DNA of 12,682 bases. Origin: CAZXVU01 sp964644465 (GTDB lineage Bacteria > Chlamydiota > Chlamydiia > Chlamydiales > SM23-39). Both the position numbers and the translations under genes were made by a program. Where the stretch lies: positions 1-12,682 of the forward strand of contig CAZXVU010000058.1 of the NCBI GenBank assembly GCA_964644465.1, read 5' to 3'. This document shows positions 5,314-12,682 of the stretch, piece after piece. Within the stretch, counting starts at the first letter, position 1. Each line of letters begins with the position of its first letter. Below the pieces are notes generated by a model. The model was given only the letters and a program-made list of their open reading frames with translations, was not told the DNA's origin and made no database searches.

Positions 5314-6408
5314 CTAATTATGGTAGAAGAGGACTACGTCTCCATCATGGACGATGTATTCGCGACCCTCGGAACGGGCTTTACCGACTTCGCGGGCCCC
5401 AACGCGGCCATGATACTTGATCATGTCGTTGTAGGAGACAACTTCAGCGCGGATAAACCCTTTTTCAATATCGCTATGGATCTTGCCAGCGGCTTCGGCG
5501 GCTGGGGTTCCTTTTTTGATGGTCCAGGCGCGCGTTTCAATTTCACCGGTGGTGATGTAGGTGATGAGATCGAGAAGCGAAAAGGCTTCCCGGATGAGGC
5601 GGTCAAGACCTGATTCTTTAAGGCCTAGGCTTTCTAAGAATTCCTTAGCGTCCTTCTCATCAAGGCGGGAGATCTCTTCTTCGATGCGGGCGCAGATAGG
5701 CACAACGCGGCTTCCTTCTTTAGCGGCATATTCACGCACCCGTTGGACATATTTGTTGTCAAGAGCCGGAACATCGTTTTCGCCGACGTTACAGACATAC
5801 AGCACTTTCTTGCGGGTGAGAAATGGATAAATGCTGGCGTGGATTTCCTCTTCTGGGGTGAGTTTCAAAGCGCGAAGGGGAAGATTTTGATTGAGGTGCT
5901 CGATGGCTTTTTTCAAGAAATCTACAGCGGGGAGAAGTTCTTTTTTTCCTTTGGCCTGTTTTTCTAAACGGCTTACTGTATTTTCCGCCATTTGTAGGTC
6001 AGCAAGAATCAGCTCAAGGGTGATCACTTCAATGTCTTCAATGGGATCGACCCTTCCCGCAACGTGGATCACTTCATCATTTTCAAAGCAGCGGACAACT
6101 TGGACAATTGCATCGGTCTCCCGAATATGAGTGAGGAATTGGTTCCCTAGCCCTTCTCCTTGAGAGGCTCCTTTCACAAGGCCTGCGATATCGACGAAAG
6201 TTACCGTTGCGTAGATGATTTTTTGACTGCTCGATTGTTCGGAAAGAATCTGCAGGCGGGGATCGGTCATGTTGACGATTCCGACATTCGGATCGATCGT
6301 GCAAAAAGGGTAGTTCTCGGAGGGAATTTGTTTGCGGGTCAGAGCGTTGAATAGGGTGGATTTGCCAACGTTTGGCAGTCCGACAATTCCGCAAGAAAGA
6401 TTAGACAT
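5314..6408 (-). CDS. ychF: Redox-regulated ATPase YchF (Obg-related OLA1/YchF family)
   Basis: Ribosome-associated P-loop ATPase of the Obg group, linked to translation and stress responses. With the start chosen here it is 364 residues, the usual family length. Seen: P-loop GLPNVGKST (10-18); DIAGLVKGASQGEGLGNQFL (73-92, G3 region); NVGE (207-210), the altered NxxE base-recognition motif that explains ATP rather than GTP preference in this family; a coiled-coil insert around 130-180; and a C-terminal TGS-like domain (about 280-363: ITYITTGEIETRAWTIKKGT, ending HDGDVVLFYHN). An ATG 10 codons upstream (6436-6438) is in frame, but GAGGA (6414-6418), 5 nt before the ATG at 6408, and the family's usual N-terminus favour the shorter form. 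It overlaps the ribF stop by 8 nt, indicating coupling. Confidence 0.95.
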   Translation of the reverse strand: MSNLSCGIVGLPNVGKSTLFNALTRKQIPSENYPFCTIDPNVGIVNMTDPRLQILSEQSSSQKIIYATVTFVDIAGLVKGASQGEGLGNQFLTHIRETDAIVQVVRCFENDEVIHVAGRVDPIEDIEVITLELILADLQMAENTVSRLEKQAKGKKELLPAVDFLKKAIEHLNQNLPLRALKLTPEEEIHASIYPFLTRKKVLYVCNVGENDVPALDNKYVQRVREYAAKEGSRVVPICARIEEEISRLDEKDAKEFLESLGLKESGLDRLIREAFSLLDLITYITTGEIETRAWTIKKGTPAAEAAGKIHSDIEKGFIRAEVVSYNDMIKYHGRVGAREVGKARSEGREYIVHDGDVVLFYHN

Positions 6409-7132
6409 TGATTTCCTCGAGTTTGGATGCAGGTTCAAAATTCAGAAGCGTTTGTTTGGAAAAAGAATGGGAAAGAGTGAGGAGTTTGCCTTTGACCTCT
6501 AAAAGAACGGGATTTTGATTTGCTTTTACAAAATAACGGCCATTTGGAGGGAGGCAAAGGTTCGGTTCCGTTGTTTGTTTTTTTCCTTCAGGGAAAAAAA
6601 CGGAATAGGTGCGGCCTAAAAGGCGGTTAGCAAGAGTAAAATCGCCGGTAGCGACTGCGGCGCGGATTCTCCTTGAGGAGATGGGCTCGCCATCAAGTTC
6701 GACTTTAGGGAGAAATTCCGCAATGAATTGCTGTTTTTCGGCGAAAGCTTGCACATTTTCAGCGTTTCCTTCGCGATTTTTCCCGAAGGCCGATCCTTCG
6801 CCTAAGACGAGATGAGAGAGAGAAAAACGGGAAAGGAAACTATCAAAAGGAGTGGATGCGAACTCTTCTGAAAAAGGAATGATGATGACAGAATCAACGC
6901 CGCAGTCTTTTAAGAGAGCCAGTTTTTGATGGAGTGTGCATAGGAAACCCAGAGAACTTTGCGGTTTTAAGATTTGAAGCGGGTGATTGGAAAAAGTCAA
7001 AACTGTCGTATGATCCCCTTTAGATTTTAAAGCAGCCAAAAGACCTTGATGGCCTAAATGCACCCCATCAAACGAGCCGATCGTCAAAGCTGTTTTAGGC
7101 ATAGAGGAGGGAATAGAGGTCGTTATCTTCAT
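6401..7132 (-). CDS. ribF: RibF-type FMN adenylyltransferase (FAD synthetase), apparently without riboflavin kinase signature
   Basis: The N-terminal nucleotidyltransferase domain that makes FAD from FMN and ATP is complete: GSFDGVHLGHQ (19-29), TFSNHP (46-51), LGEGSAFGKNREGN (110-123), and the SSRRIRAAVATGDFTLANRL segment (152-171) ending in LLGRTY. The protein is only 243 residues; bifunctional RibF is usually ~300. The C-terminal ~70 residues hold LPPNGRYFV, recalling the kinase domain's P-x-x-G-V-Y strand, but I see no GFPTAN-type ATP/riboflavin site. I infer a degenerate or reduced kinase domain, so this protein may make FAD but not FMN. The start ATG overlaps the truB stop as ATGA (7129-7132); no strong Shine-Dalgarno is visible, consistent with coupling. 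The stop lies 8 nt inside ychF. Confidence 0.88.
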   Translation of the reverse strand: MKITTSIPSSMPKTALTIGSFDGVHLGHQGLLAALKSKGDHTTVLTFSNHPLQILKPQSSLGFLCTLHQKLALLKDCGVDSVIIIPFSEEFASTPFDSFLSRFSLSHLVLGEGSAFGKNREGNAENVQAFAEKQQFIAEFLPKVELDGEPISSRRIRAAVATGDFTLANRLLGRTYSVFFPEGKKQTTEPNLCLPPNGRYFVKANQNPVLLEVKGKLLTLSHSFSKQTLLNFEPASKLEEINV

Positions 7133-7815
7133 AGAGATTTTCTCAAGTAGGGGCTGATGTCGAATTCAGGATTTTTAAGGAGCGATTGAGGAACGCACTC
7201 ATCGAGATGGAAAGAGCCAGAGCGGAGACGTGCGAGCGAACAAAGATGGGCGCCGCAGCCGAGGTTTTGTCCAATATCGTGAGCAAGGCTGCGTATATAG
7301 GTCCCTTTGCTGCAACTCACTTCGATTTCGACTTTGGGGTATTCATAAGAAATGAGAGAAATTTCAAGCTGGACTTTGACGGGCTGCCGTTCGATGGTGA
7401 TTCCGCGGCGTGCTAAATCGTAGAGTTTTTTCCCTTCAACTTTCTTCGCCGAAAACATAGGGGGTATTTGAAGGATTTCACCTTGAAATGGGGCGATGGC
7501 TAGCTGAACTTCTTTTAAAGAGGGAATCAGATCGGAACGGGATGTCACTTGACCGTCGATATCGTAGCTATCCGTAGAAATGCCTAACACGAGGGTCGCT
7601 CGATACTGCTTATCGCTGCACAAGAATTCATCCGAGCGGCGCGTGTATTCTCGGCCGATCAGCATGACCATCACCCCTGTTGCAAAGGGGTCTAGCGTTC
7701 CTGCGTGGCCGATTTTCTCAATTTTGGTTAGACGCCTTAGCAAAGAGACAAGATGAAAAGAGGTCGAGCCGGGAGCCTTATCGACCAAGAGGATGCCGTT
7801 ATTTTTCATCTGCAT
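7129..7815 (-). CDS. truB: tRNA pseudouridine(55) synthase TruB
   Basis: Isomerises U55 in the T-loop of tRNAs. Counting from the ATG at 7815 (228 residues): NNGILLVDKAPGSTSF (5-20), then the catalytic motif GHAGTLDPFATGVM with nucleophile D42, then the YDIDGQVT motif, QIPPMFSAKKVEGKKLYDLA (substrate-binding loop) and CSKGTYIRSLAHDIG. At ~228 residues it lacks the C-terminal PUA domain found in longer (~310) TruB proteins; short forms are known in chlamydiae. The start is uncertain: ATG at 7815 and ATG at 7809 are both plausible and neither has a Shine-Dalgarno; a TTG at 7854 would add 13 residues that lie in rbfA coding sequence and look non-homologous. All options overlap the 3' end of rbfA (17 nt for the start chosen), suggesting translational coupling. 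Confidence 0.93.
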   Translation of the reverse strand: MQMKNNGILLVDKAPGSTSFHLVSLLRRLTKIEKIGHAGTLDPFATGVMVMLIGREYTRRSDEFLCSDKQYRATLVLGISTDSYDIDGQVTSRSDLIPSLKEVQLAIAPFQGEILQIPPMFSAKKVEGKKLYDLARRGITIERQPVKVQLEISLISYEYPKVEIEVSCSKGTYIRSLAHDIGQNLGCGAHLCSLARLRSGSFHLDECVPQSLLKNPEFDISPYLRKSL

Positions 7816-8179
7816 GAGGTTCGCGGGAAAGGCGTTCTTTTTCGATATCTCCAAGAATCTTTTGGATTTTCATATGCTCGTCGAGAGACGTATCGAGTTT
7901 AAAAGTAAGATTTGGGAAATAGCGGAGCTGCGCCTTTTTCGCCGCATGGACCGCAATAAAGCCTGCGGCTGATTGGAGCGCGGCGACAACCTTCTCTTTT
8001 TCAGCATCGGTTGCAATCAGGCTGATGTAAACTTTTGCGTGATGGAGATCCGCAGAAGTGTCCACTTTTATCACAGTGACAAAAGTGGTTACATGAGGAT
8101 TGCGGACCTCTTTTTGGATCACTTCAAAAATAACTTCCTTGAGCAGCGAATTGACCCGCTCAAGCCGATTTTTCTTCAT
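7799..8179 (-). CDS. rbfA: Ribosome-binding factor A (RbfA)
   Basis: Small KH-fold factor for late maturation of the 30S subunit (16S rRNA 5' end). It is 126 residues, typical for the family. Diagnostic stretches are RLERVNSLLKEVIFEVIQKE near the N-terminus, VTVIKVDTSADLHHAKVYIS (family form VTxxxVxxSxDLxxAKVYxS) and, after ALQSAAGF, the motif LRYFPNLTFKLDTS. The C-terminal tail is charged (EKERLSREPHADEK). It starts 3 nt after the infB stop and its end overlaps truB, so it sits in the infB-rbfA-truB module that is widespread in bacteria. There is no clear ribosome binding site; re-initiation after infB is likely. Confidence 0.94.
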   Translation of the reverse strand: MKKNRLERVNSLLKEVIFEVIQKEVRNPHVTTFVTVIKVDTSADLHHAKVYISLIATDAEKEKVVAALQSAAGFIAVHAAKKAQLRYFPNLTFKLDTSLDEHMKIQKILGDIEKERLSREPHADEK

Positions 8180-8182
8180 ATG

Positions 8183-10642
8183 TTATAGATCTTGTTCCAG
8201 ATAGGTGATTTCATAGGCCTGAAGGATGTCTCCTTCTTTATAATCTGTCTGCCCTTCTAAAAGGATCCCGCATTCAAAGCCTTTCTGGACATCTTTGACA
8301 TCTTCTTTCATCCGTTTTAAGGAAGCGATCTTTCCTTTCCAAATCACCTGTTTATCGCGGATTTGGCGGATGTTGCTTTGTCGCTTAATGACGCCGTCGC
8401 TCACTTGGCATCCTGCGATCAAGCCTAATTGAGACGATTTAAAGACGGCTTTTATAACAGCTTCGCCAGTATCATTTTCTTGTTCAAGCTTATCTAGAAG
8501 CGTTCTCATCCGATTTTTCACTTCATCGATCAAGTGGTAGATGACATCTTGCGTGTAGACAGCGACTTTTTTCTGCTTGATCAGATCATCGGCGTGGCTT
8601 TCGATGCTTGTATGGAAGCCAACGATAGTCGCTTTAGATGCAGCAGCGAGTTCAATATCCGACTCGGAAATCTCACCGACATCGGCGTTAACAACCTCGA
8701 TACGGACCTTGTTTGATTGGATCTTGAGAAGAGAATTTCTCAAAGCCTCTAGAGATCCTTGGACGTCTGCGCGTAAGATCAGCGGAAGAACTTTTTTCTC
8801 GCCGCTTTCTTTTTTGGCCATCATCTTTTCTAGGCCGCCGAGTTTTGGCTTTGCGTGCATATCCCGTTGGATCCCTTCTGCTCGTGCAGAGGCCAATTCG
8901 CGGGCTTCTTTTTCACTTTTCACAACGATGAATTCGCTGCCGGCGACTGCAAGTTCGGAAAGCCCAGTGATCTTTATTGGAGTCGATGGTCCTGCTTCTT
9001 CGAGCTGGCGGCCGTGGTCGTCTTGCATTGTTTTGATGCGGCCAGAATAATGGCTATACACAATCGCATCGCCTTTTCGGAGCGTTCCGTTTTGAACGAG
9101 AACAGTGGCGACGGCGCCGAGTCCCTTATGCATTTCTGATTCGAGAATGGCTCCTCGAGCACGTGCATTGGGATTGGCGCGCAGCTCCAGAATTTCGGCC
9201 TGCAGCGCAATCATTTCAAGAAGTTCTGTAATGCCCTGTCCAGAGACGGCGGAACAATTGACAGTGATGATCGTACCTCCCCAAGATTCTGGAAGAAGGT
9301 CGCGGTCTGCAAGTTCGCGATAGACTTTTTGAGCATCAAATGTCGGTTTGTCGCATTTATTGAGTGCGACTAGGATAGGCACTTTTGCATCTCTTGCCTG
9401 ACGAATCGCTTCTTCAGTTTGTGCGCGAATTCCTTCATCGCCGGCGATGACGAGAATGACGATATCGGTCACGTTAGCGCCGCGGGAGCGCATTTCAGAG
9501 AAGGCTTCATGACCTGGGGTATCGAGAATGGTTACTTCGCCAGCATTGGTCTTCACTTTGAAAGCGCCAATGTGCTGAGTGATAGCTCCTGCTTCTCCAG
9601 CCGCGCGATTGGATTTGCGGATCGCATCGATTAAGCTAGTCTTGCCGTGGTCGACGTGGCCCATAAAGGTCACAACAGGAGAGCGGAGGATAATTTCTTC
9701 TGGCAACGAACCCACGATTTCTTCGCGGATCGACTGGCCTGTAATTTGGATCCGTTCTTGCTCAGAACGGTCGATTTTGATTTCGCAATCGAACTCATGC
9801 CCCAGAAGTTGGACGACAGTCTCATCGTCGAGAAAATCATTTAAAGTGAGCGTAAGCCCTTGCATGAATAGTTTTGCGATAAGCTGCGAAGCTTTCAGTT
9901 TCATTTCATGGGCGAGATCTTTAATCGAGATCGGTAGCCGCACAGAAACATGTTTGGGTCGTACGACTATGATTTCTTCTTGATATCTACGCGGTTTATG
10001 CGCGCGGCGCTTGCGCCATGCTTCATTGTCGACATCCCGAAGACCTTGTCGGTCGCGTGAGTCGAATCGCAATTCTTCTTTTTTCTTCGGGCGGAGTTCC
10101 TTGGTAAGGTCCCGTTTAGGCTGATGAGATGGGCCAGGAGGTTCTGCAACAGGAATAGAAGCCTTTGGAGCCGGTTTTGATTCAGGTTTAACGGCCTCTG
10201 CTTTTTCTCCAGCTGGTTTTTCGGCAGCTTTTTGGAGAGGAGTTTGGCTGGGAGCTTCCTTCGTTTCTTGGGAAAGAGCTGTAGATTCAGGTTCAGCAAT
10301 TTCTTCTGGAGCCGCTGCTGCTGCTGCTGCCGCTTCTTTTTCAGCTTTGATTTCTTCAGGTGTTGGGGGGCCCTGTACGATCCTGGTTTTCCGCTTTTTA
10401 ATCAGAGAAGTTGCTTCTACTTCTTTCTCCCGCGTAGCGAGCGTCTTTTCCGCTTGTTTGATAGCTGTTACAATGGCAGCGTCTTCTTTCAAGCGGGTAA
10501 GCCGTTTTTTAGGCTCGCCCTCGGCAGGTGCTGCCGAATCGGTTTTTTTTGCAACTTCAGGCTCGGTTGGTGCAGCTTTCTTTGTTTTGAGAGCTTCAGC
10601 GAGCTGGGTGTTTTTAATATTCAGCTTGAGGTTTTTACCCAA
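8183..10642 (-). CDS. infB: Translation initiation factor IF-2 (TTG start)
   Basis: GTPase that brings fMet-tRNA to the 30S subunit and promotes subunit joining. It has 819 residues. Residues 1-220 are a low-complexity Ala/Glu/Lys/Pro linker including an 8-Ala run (104-111). IF2 N-terminal helices lie around 232-290 (LPISIKDLAHEMKLKASQLI). The G domain has GHVDHGKT (328-335), GAITQHIGAF (352-361), DTPGHEAF (374-381), NKCD (428-431) and NCSAVSG (462-468). Domains II-IV follow, with LRADVQGSLEAL and the C-terminal fMet-tRNA-binding barrel ending YEITYLEQDL. The start is TTG (10640-10642): an in-frame TGA (the nusA stop) lies one codon upstream and MGKNLKLNIKN fits chlamydial IF2. AAGGG lies about 7 nt upstream. 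It starts 3 nt after nusA. Confidence 0.96.
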   Translation of the reverse strand: MGKNLKLNIKNTQLAEALKTKKAAPTEPEVAKKTDSAAPAEGEPKKRLTRLKEDAAIVTAIKQAEKTLATREKEVEATSLIKKRKTRIVQGPPTPEEIKAEKEAAAAAAAAPEEIAEPESTALSQETKEAPSQTPLQKAAEKPAGEKAEAVKPESKPAPKASIPVAEPPGPSHQPKRDLTKELRPKKKEELRFDSRDRQGLRDVDNEAWRKRRAHKPRRYQEEIIVVRPKHVSVRLPISIKDLAHEMKLKASQLIAKLFMQGLTLTLNDFLDDETVVQLLGHEFDCEIKIDRSEQERIQITGQSIREEIVGSLPEEIILRSPVVTFMGHVDHGKTSLIDAIRKSNRAAGEAGAITQHIGAFKVKTNAGEVTILDTPGHEAFSEMRSRGANVTDIVILVIAGDEGIRAQTEEAIRQARDAKVPILVALNKCDKPTFDAQKVYRELADRDLLPESWGGTIITVNCSAVSGQGITELLEMIALQAEILELRANPNARARGAILESEMHKGLGAVATVLVQNGTLRKGDAIVYSHYSGRIKTMQDDHGRQLEEAGPSTPIKITGLSELAVAGSEFIVVKSEKEARELASARAEGIQRDMHAKPKLGGLEKMMAKKESGEKKVLPLILRADVQGSLEALRNSLLKIQSNKVRIEVVNADVGEISESDIELAAASKATIVGFHTSIESHADDLIKQKKVAVYTQDVIYHLIDEVKNRMRTLLDKLEQENDTGEAVIKAVFKSSQLGLIAGCQVSDGVIKRQSNIRQIRDKQVIWKGKIASLKRMKEDVKDVQKGFECGILLEGQTDYKEGDILQAYEITYLEQDL
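10310..10333 (-). repeat. Alanine-codon microsatellite in infB, containing (GCA)5
   Basis: Eight consecutive Ala codons, GCG, five GCA, GCG, GCT, encode residues 104-111 of IF-2 in its disordered N-terminal linker. The five perfect GCA units span 10316-10330. Length change by slippage would stay in frame and be tolerated here. Confidence 0.85.
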
Positions 10643-10645
10643 AGA

Positions 10646-11920
10646 TCAACCCTTTTTTTTACGCGTTTGTTCCAGTATCTTGTCAGCGAGGTCGTAATAG
10701 TTAACCCCTGGGACTTTTGCAGGGATTTCTGCCGGCAGGGCTAAGCAGAATTTACGCATTGTTTCATAGCCCGCGGAGATCAAACTTTCAAGGATGAGGC
10801 CGCTAACCCCTTCGATCTTCAATTTATCATCAAAGCTTGGATCCGGAGAATCAGCCAGTTCAGCCATTTGAATTGTGAGAATTTTTTGATACTCGCTCAT
10901 CTTTTGGACATCGATTTCTTTACCGATCATTTGTCCGATCAAGCGGGCGTTCATTCCCTTTTTGCCGATCACAGTTGGATAGTCTTCATCAGTGACAACC
11001 ATCCAGATTCGGTCTTCATAATTTTTCAATTTGCGGATTTCTGCAGGAGCCAAGAGGTTTTGCAGAAGTTGGATGGTATCATCAGAAAAGGGTACAACGT
11101 CAATTTTTTCGTTATTCAATTCTCGAATGATATTTTTAATCCGCGTTCCTCGGACACCGACGCAGGTTCCAACTGGATCGACTTTTGGATCGTAAGAACG
11201 GACGGCGAGCTTCGTTCTGTAGCCCGGGTCTCGCACGATCTTCTCAATCGCGACAGTTTTATCATGTAATTCGGGAACTTCCAATATGAAGAGCTGAGCG
11301 ACGAATTCGGGATGGCTGCGCGTCAAAATGACTTCCGCGCCCCCGCTGTCTGTATCTCGCACTTCCAATAGAAGGGCCTGTACTTTATCCCCGACATTGT
11401 AGCGTTCCAGCTTAGGATAGTTGCGCTCGGGCAGAATAGCTTCCACTTTCCCAAGATCGACCACAATGGTACGTCCTCGGATAAAGCGCTTCACGGTGCC
11501 GGAGATAATTTCTCCGGCGCGGTGTCGATATTCTTCATAGATCACATCGCGCTCGGCCCCTTTGAGCTTTTGCGTGATGATCTGGCGCGCCGCTTGCGCA
11601 GCGATCCGGCCGAAATCTTGCGGCGTGATCGATATCTCTAGCCATTGGCCTACTTGGCATTCCGGCTCCATAACGCGAGCATCTTCAATCGAAATCTCGT
11701 CTGAAGGATTTGTGACTTTTTCGACAATTTTCTTTTGCGTGAAAACTTCGATTTCGCCGGTTTTTGGATGGATCTCAACGCTAACCTTTTCACCCAAGCC
11801 CTTTACGCTTTTGCGGGCAGCTGCTCGCAAGGAATCGGCAATCGCGTTGATAACGATTTCTCGTTTGATTCCTTTTTCGCGCTCGAGATATTCAAAGATA
11901 GCTATAAGGTCTTTATTCAT
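10646..11920 (-). CDS. nusA: Transcription termination/antitermination factor NusA
   Basis: RNA polymerase-binding factor controlling pausing, termination and rRNA antitermination. It has 424 residues. Seen in order: the NusA N-terminal polymerase-binding domain (1-130, MNKDLIAIFEYLEREKGIKR... with ITPQDFGRIAAQAARQIITQ at 98-117); S1 domain (136-200, GEIISGTVKRFIRGRTIVVD); KH1 with DPVGTCVGVRGTRIKNIIRE (248-267); KH2 with VIGKKGMNARLIGQ (317-330). A C-terminal region of ~60 residues (GVSGLILESLISAGYETMRK) resembles one helix-hairpin-helix unit; the double acidic repeat of E. coli NusA is absent. The start follows AAGGA about 8 nt upstream and overlaps the rpsA stop by 8 nt. The gene ends in an A8 run (RKKKG) 4 nt before the TGA, and infB is in the same frame one codon beyond that TGA. 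Confidence 0.96.
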   Translation of the reverse strand: MNKDLIAIFEYLEREKGIKREIVINAIADSLRAAARKSVKGLGEKVSVEIHPKTGEIEVFTQKKIVEKVTNPSDEISIEDARVMEPECQVGQWLEISITPQDFGRIAAQAARQIITQKLKGAERDVIYEEYRHRAGEIISGTVKRFIRGRTIVVDLGKVEAILPERNYPKLERYNVGDKVQALLLEVRDTDSGGAEVILTRSHPEFVAQLFILEVPELHDKTVAIEKIVRDPGYRTKLAVRSYDPKVDPVGTCVGVRGTRIKNIIRELNNEKIDVVPFSDDTIQLLQNLLAPAEIRKLKNYEDRIWMVVTDEDYPTVIGKKGMNARLIGQMIGKEIDVQKMSEYQKILTIQMAELADSPDPSFDDKLKIEGVSGLILESLISAGYETMRKFCLALPAEIPAKVPGVNYYDLADKILEQTRKKKG

Positions 11921-12682
11921 CCTTCAGATCCTTCTCTTCATCGTGGGATTTCTTCTTTTTCCCTTTTTTGGACTTGCCGCCAACGACAATATCGTCTCTG
12001 TTCATTTGGTTTTTTTCGATCAAATATTCTTTGATTGAAAGGGCGATCTTTTTGTGTTCTGGGTCCAACTTAATTACTTTTGCAGTAACATCGTCGCCTT
12101 TTTGGACGACATCTTCAACTTTGCCGAAAGGCTGGTCGGAGAGTTCCGTTACGTGAATTAAAGCTTCGATTCCATTTTCGAGTTGGACAAAAGCGCCAAA
12201 TGCAGTTGTCTTAGTGACAACGCCGTGCACTAGCGAGCCCACAGGAAGAGTTCTTTCGATGGTTTCCCAGGGATTTGTGCTGAGCTGCTTAACGCCGAGA
12301 GTGATTTTTTTGCTCTCTTTATCTACTGAAAGGATGATGGCTTCTACTTTGTCCCCTTTCTTCAATACTTCAGAAGGATGAGACACTTTTTTGATCCAGC
12401 TTAGATCGGAAATGTGGATCAATCCATCAACGCCCGGTTCCAATTCGACAAAAGCGCCGTAGTTGGTCAGGTTGCGGATCTCAGCGACTACACTGCTTCC
12501 AACTGGATATTTTTTCTCAACATCTTCCCATGGATTGCGCTCTGTTTGCTTGATGCCGAGGGAGATCTTGCCTTCTTCTTTTTGAACGGAGAGAACGATC
12601 GCTTCTACTTCATCGCCGACATGGACGACTTCGCTCGGTTCAGTGACGTTTTTCGTCCAAGACATTTCAGAGACGTGGATGA
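11913..12682 (-). CDS. rpsA: Ribosomal protein S1, C-terminal part (5' end beyond window)
   Basis: mRNA-binding protein of the 30S subunit. The frame stays open to the window edge; 255 residues plus 2 nt are visible and the true start lies outside (the ATG at 12663-12665 is internal, since IHVSE just before it belongs to an S1 repeat). Seen: the end of one S1 repeat (IHVSEMSWTKNV... DEVEAIVLSV... RNPW), a full repeat (VGSSVVAEIRNLTNYGAFVE, then GLIHISDLSW and GDKVEAIILSVDKESKKITL), and a last repeat (VGSLVHGVVTKTTAFGAFVQ, then ALIHVTELS). The tail is highly charged (GGKSKKGKKKKSHDEEKD). The rpsA-nusA-infB order is that of Chlamydia. The stop lies 8 nt inside nusA, so nusA translation is probably coupled. 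Confidence 0.96.
   Translation of the reverse strand, partial: IHVSEMSWTKNVTEPSEVVHVGDEVEAIVLSVQKEEGKISLGIKQTERNPWEDVEKKYPVGSSVVAEIRNLTNYGAFVELEPGVDGLIHISDLSWIKKVSHPSEVLKKGDKVEAIILSVDKESKKITLGVKQLSTNPWETIERTLPVGSLVHGVVTKTTAFGAFVQLENGIEALIHVTELSDQPFGKVEDVVQKGDDVTAKVIKLDPEHKKIALSIKEYLIEKNQMNRDDIVVGGKSKKGKKKKSHDEEKDLKDE

Noticed and set aside
6409..6438. Upstream ATG for ychF adding 10 residues
   Set aside because: GAGGA sits correctly before the downstream ATG at 6408 and YchF proteins normally begin a few residues before the P-loop segment.
7816..7854. Upstream TTG start for truB
   Set aside because: The 13 extra residues lie in the rbfA coding region, do not match the TruB N-terminus and have no good ribosome binding site.
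10310..10333. Trinucleotide repeat as a phase-variation switch
   Set aside because: The unit is 3 bp, so length change keeps the frame and cannot switch infB off; it simply varies a disordered Ala run.
10232..10744. 170-residue Phe/Cys-rich plus-strand frame
   Set aside because: Shadow of the Lys/Glu/Ala-rich IF-2 linker and nusA end; composition is explained by the complementary codons.

Overview
The window comes from a member of the phylum Chlamydiota, most likely a lineage outside the Chlamydiaceae (an environmental or amoeba-associated chlamydia). The main reason is gene order. On the minus strand the genes rpsA, nusA, infB, rbfA, truB, ribF, ychF, then sctU and sctV (type III secretion) follow the order known from Chlamydia (CT098 to CT090 in C. 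trachomatis). The window differs from that layout by extra genes between sctU and ychF, including a complete alanine racemase gene, which members of the Chlamydiaceae lack.

Layout, right to left as the minus strand is transcribed. Positions 12682-5314 form a dense translation/transcription block: the C-terminal part of ribosomal protein S1 (open at the window edge), NusA, IF2, RbfA, TruB, a short RibF and the ATPase YchF. Most junctions overlap by a few bases or are 3 nt apart, so translational coupling in one operon is likely. A small membrane protein (5048-5266) follows ychF on the same strand after a 47-nt gap.

Positions 5313-2892 are the variable segment. It holds alr on the plus strand (GTG start), a minus-strand secreted beta-rich protein divergent from alr, and an AT-rich plus-strand gene for a 93-residue protein of unknown function with a clear intrinsic terminator. 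The adjoining 241-bp gap carries a promoter and two tandem hairpins in the inferred 5' leader of sctU, plus a 10-bp direct repeat. Positions 2891-1 encode the type III export gate: SctU (autocleaving switch protein, NPTH intact) and SctV (606 residues seen, C-terminus beyond the window), joined by an ATGA overlap.

No stretch longer than 300 bases is without a gene. No tRNA, rRNA, CRISPR array, insertion sequence or phage gene was seen. The window is largely a conserved chlamydial core; the unusual content is the alr insertion, the sctU leader, the RibF that seems to lack a riboflavin-kinase signature, and the two or three small genes of unknown function.
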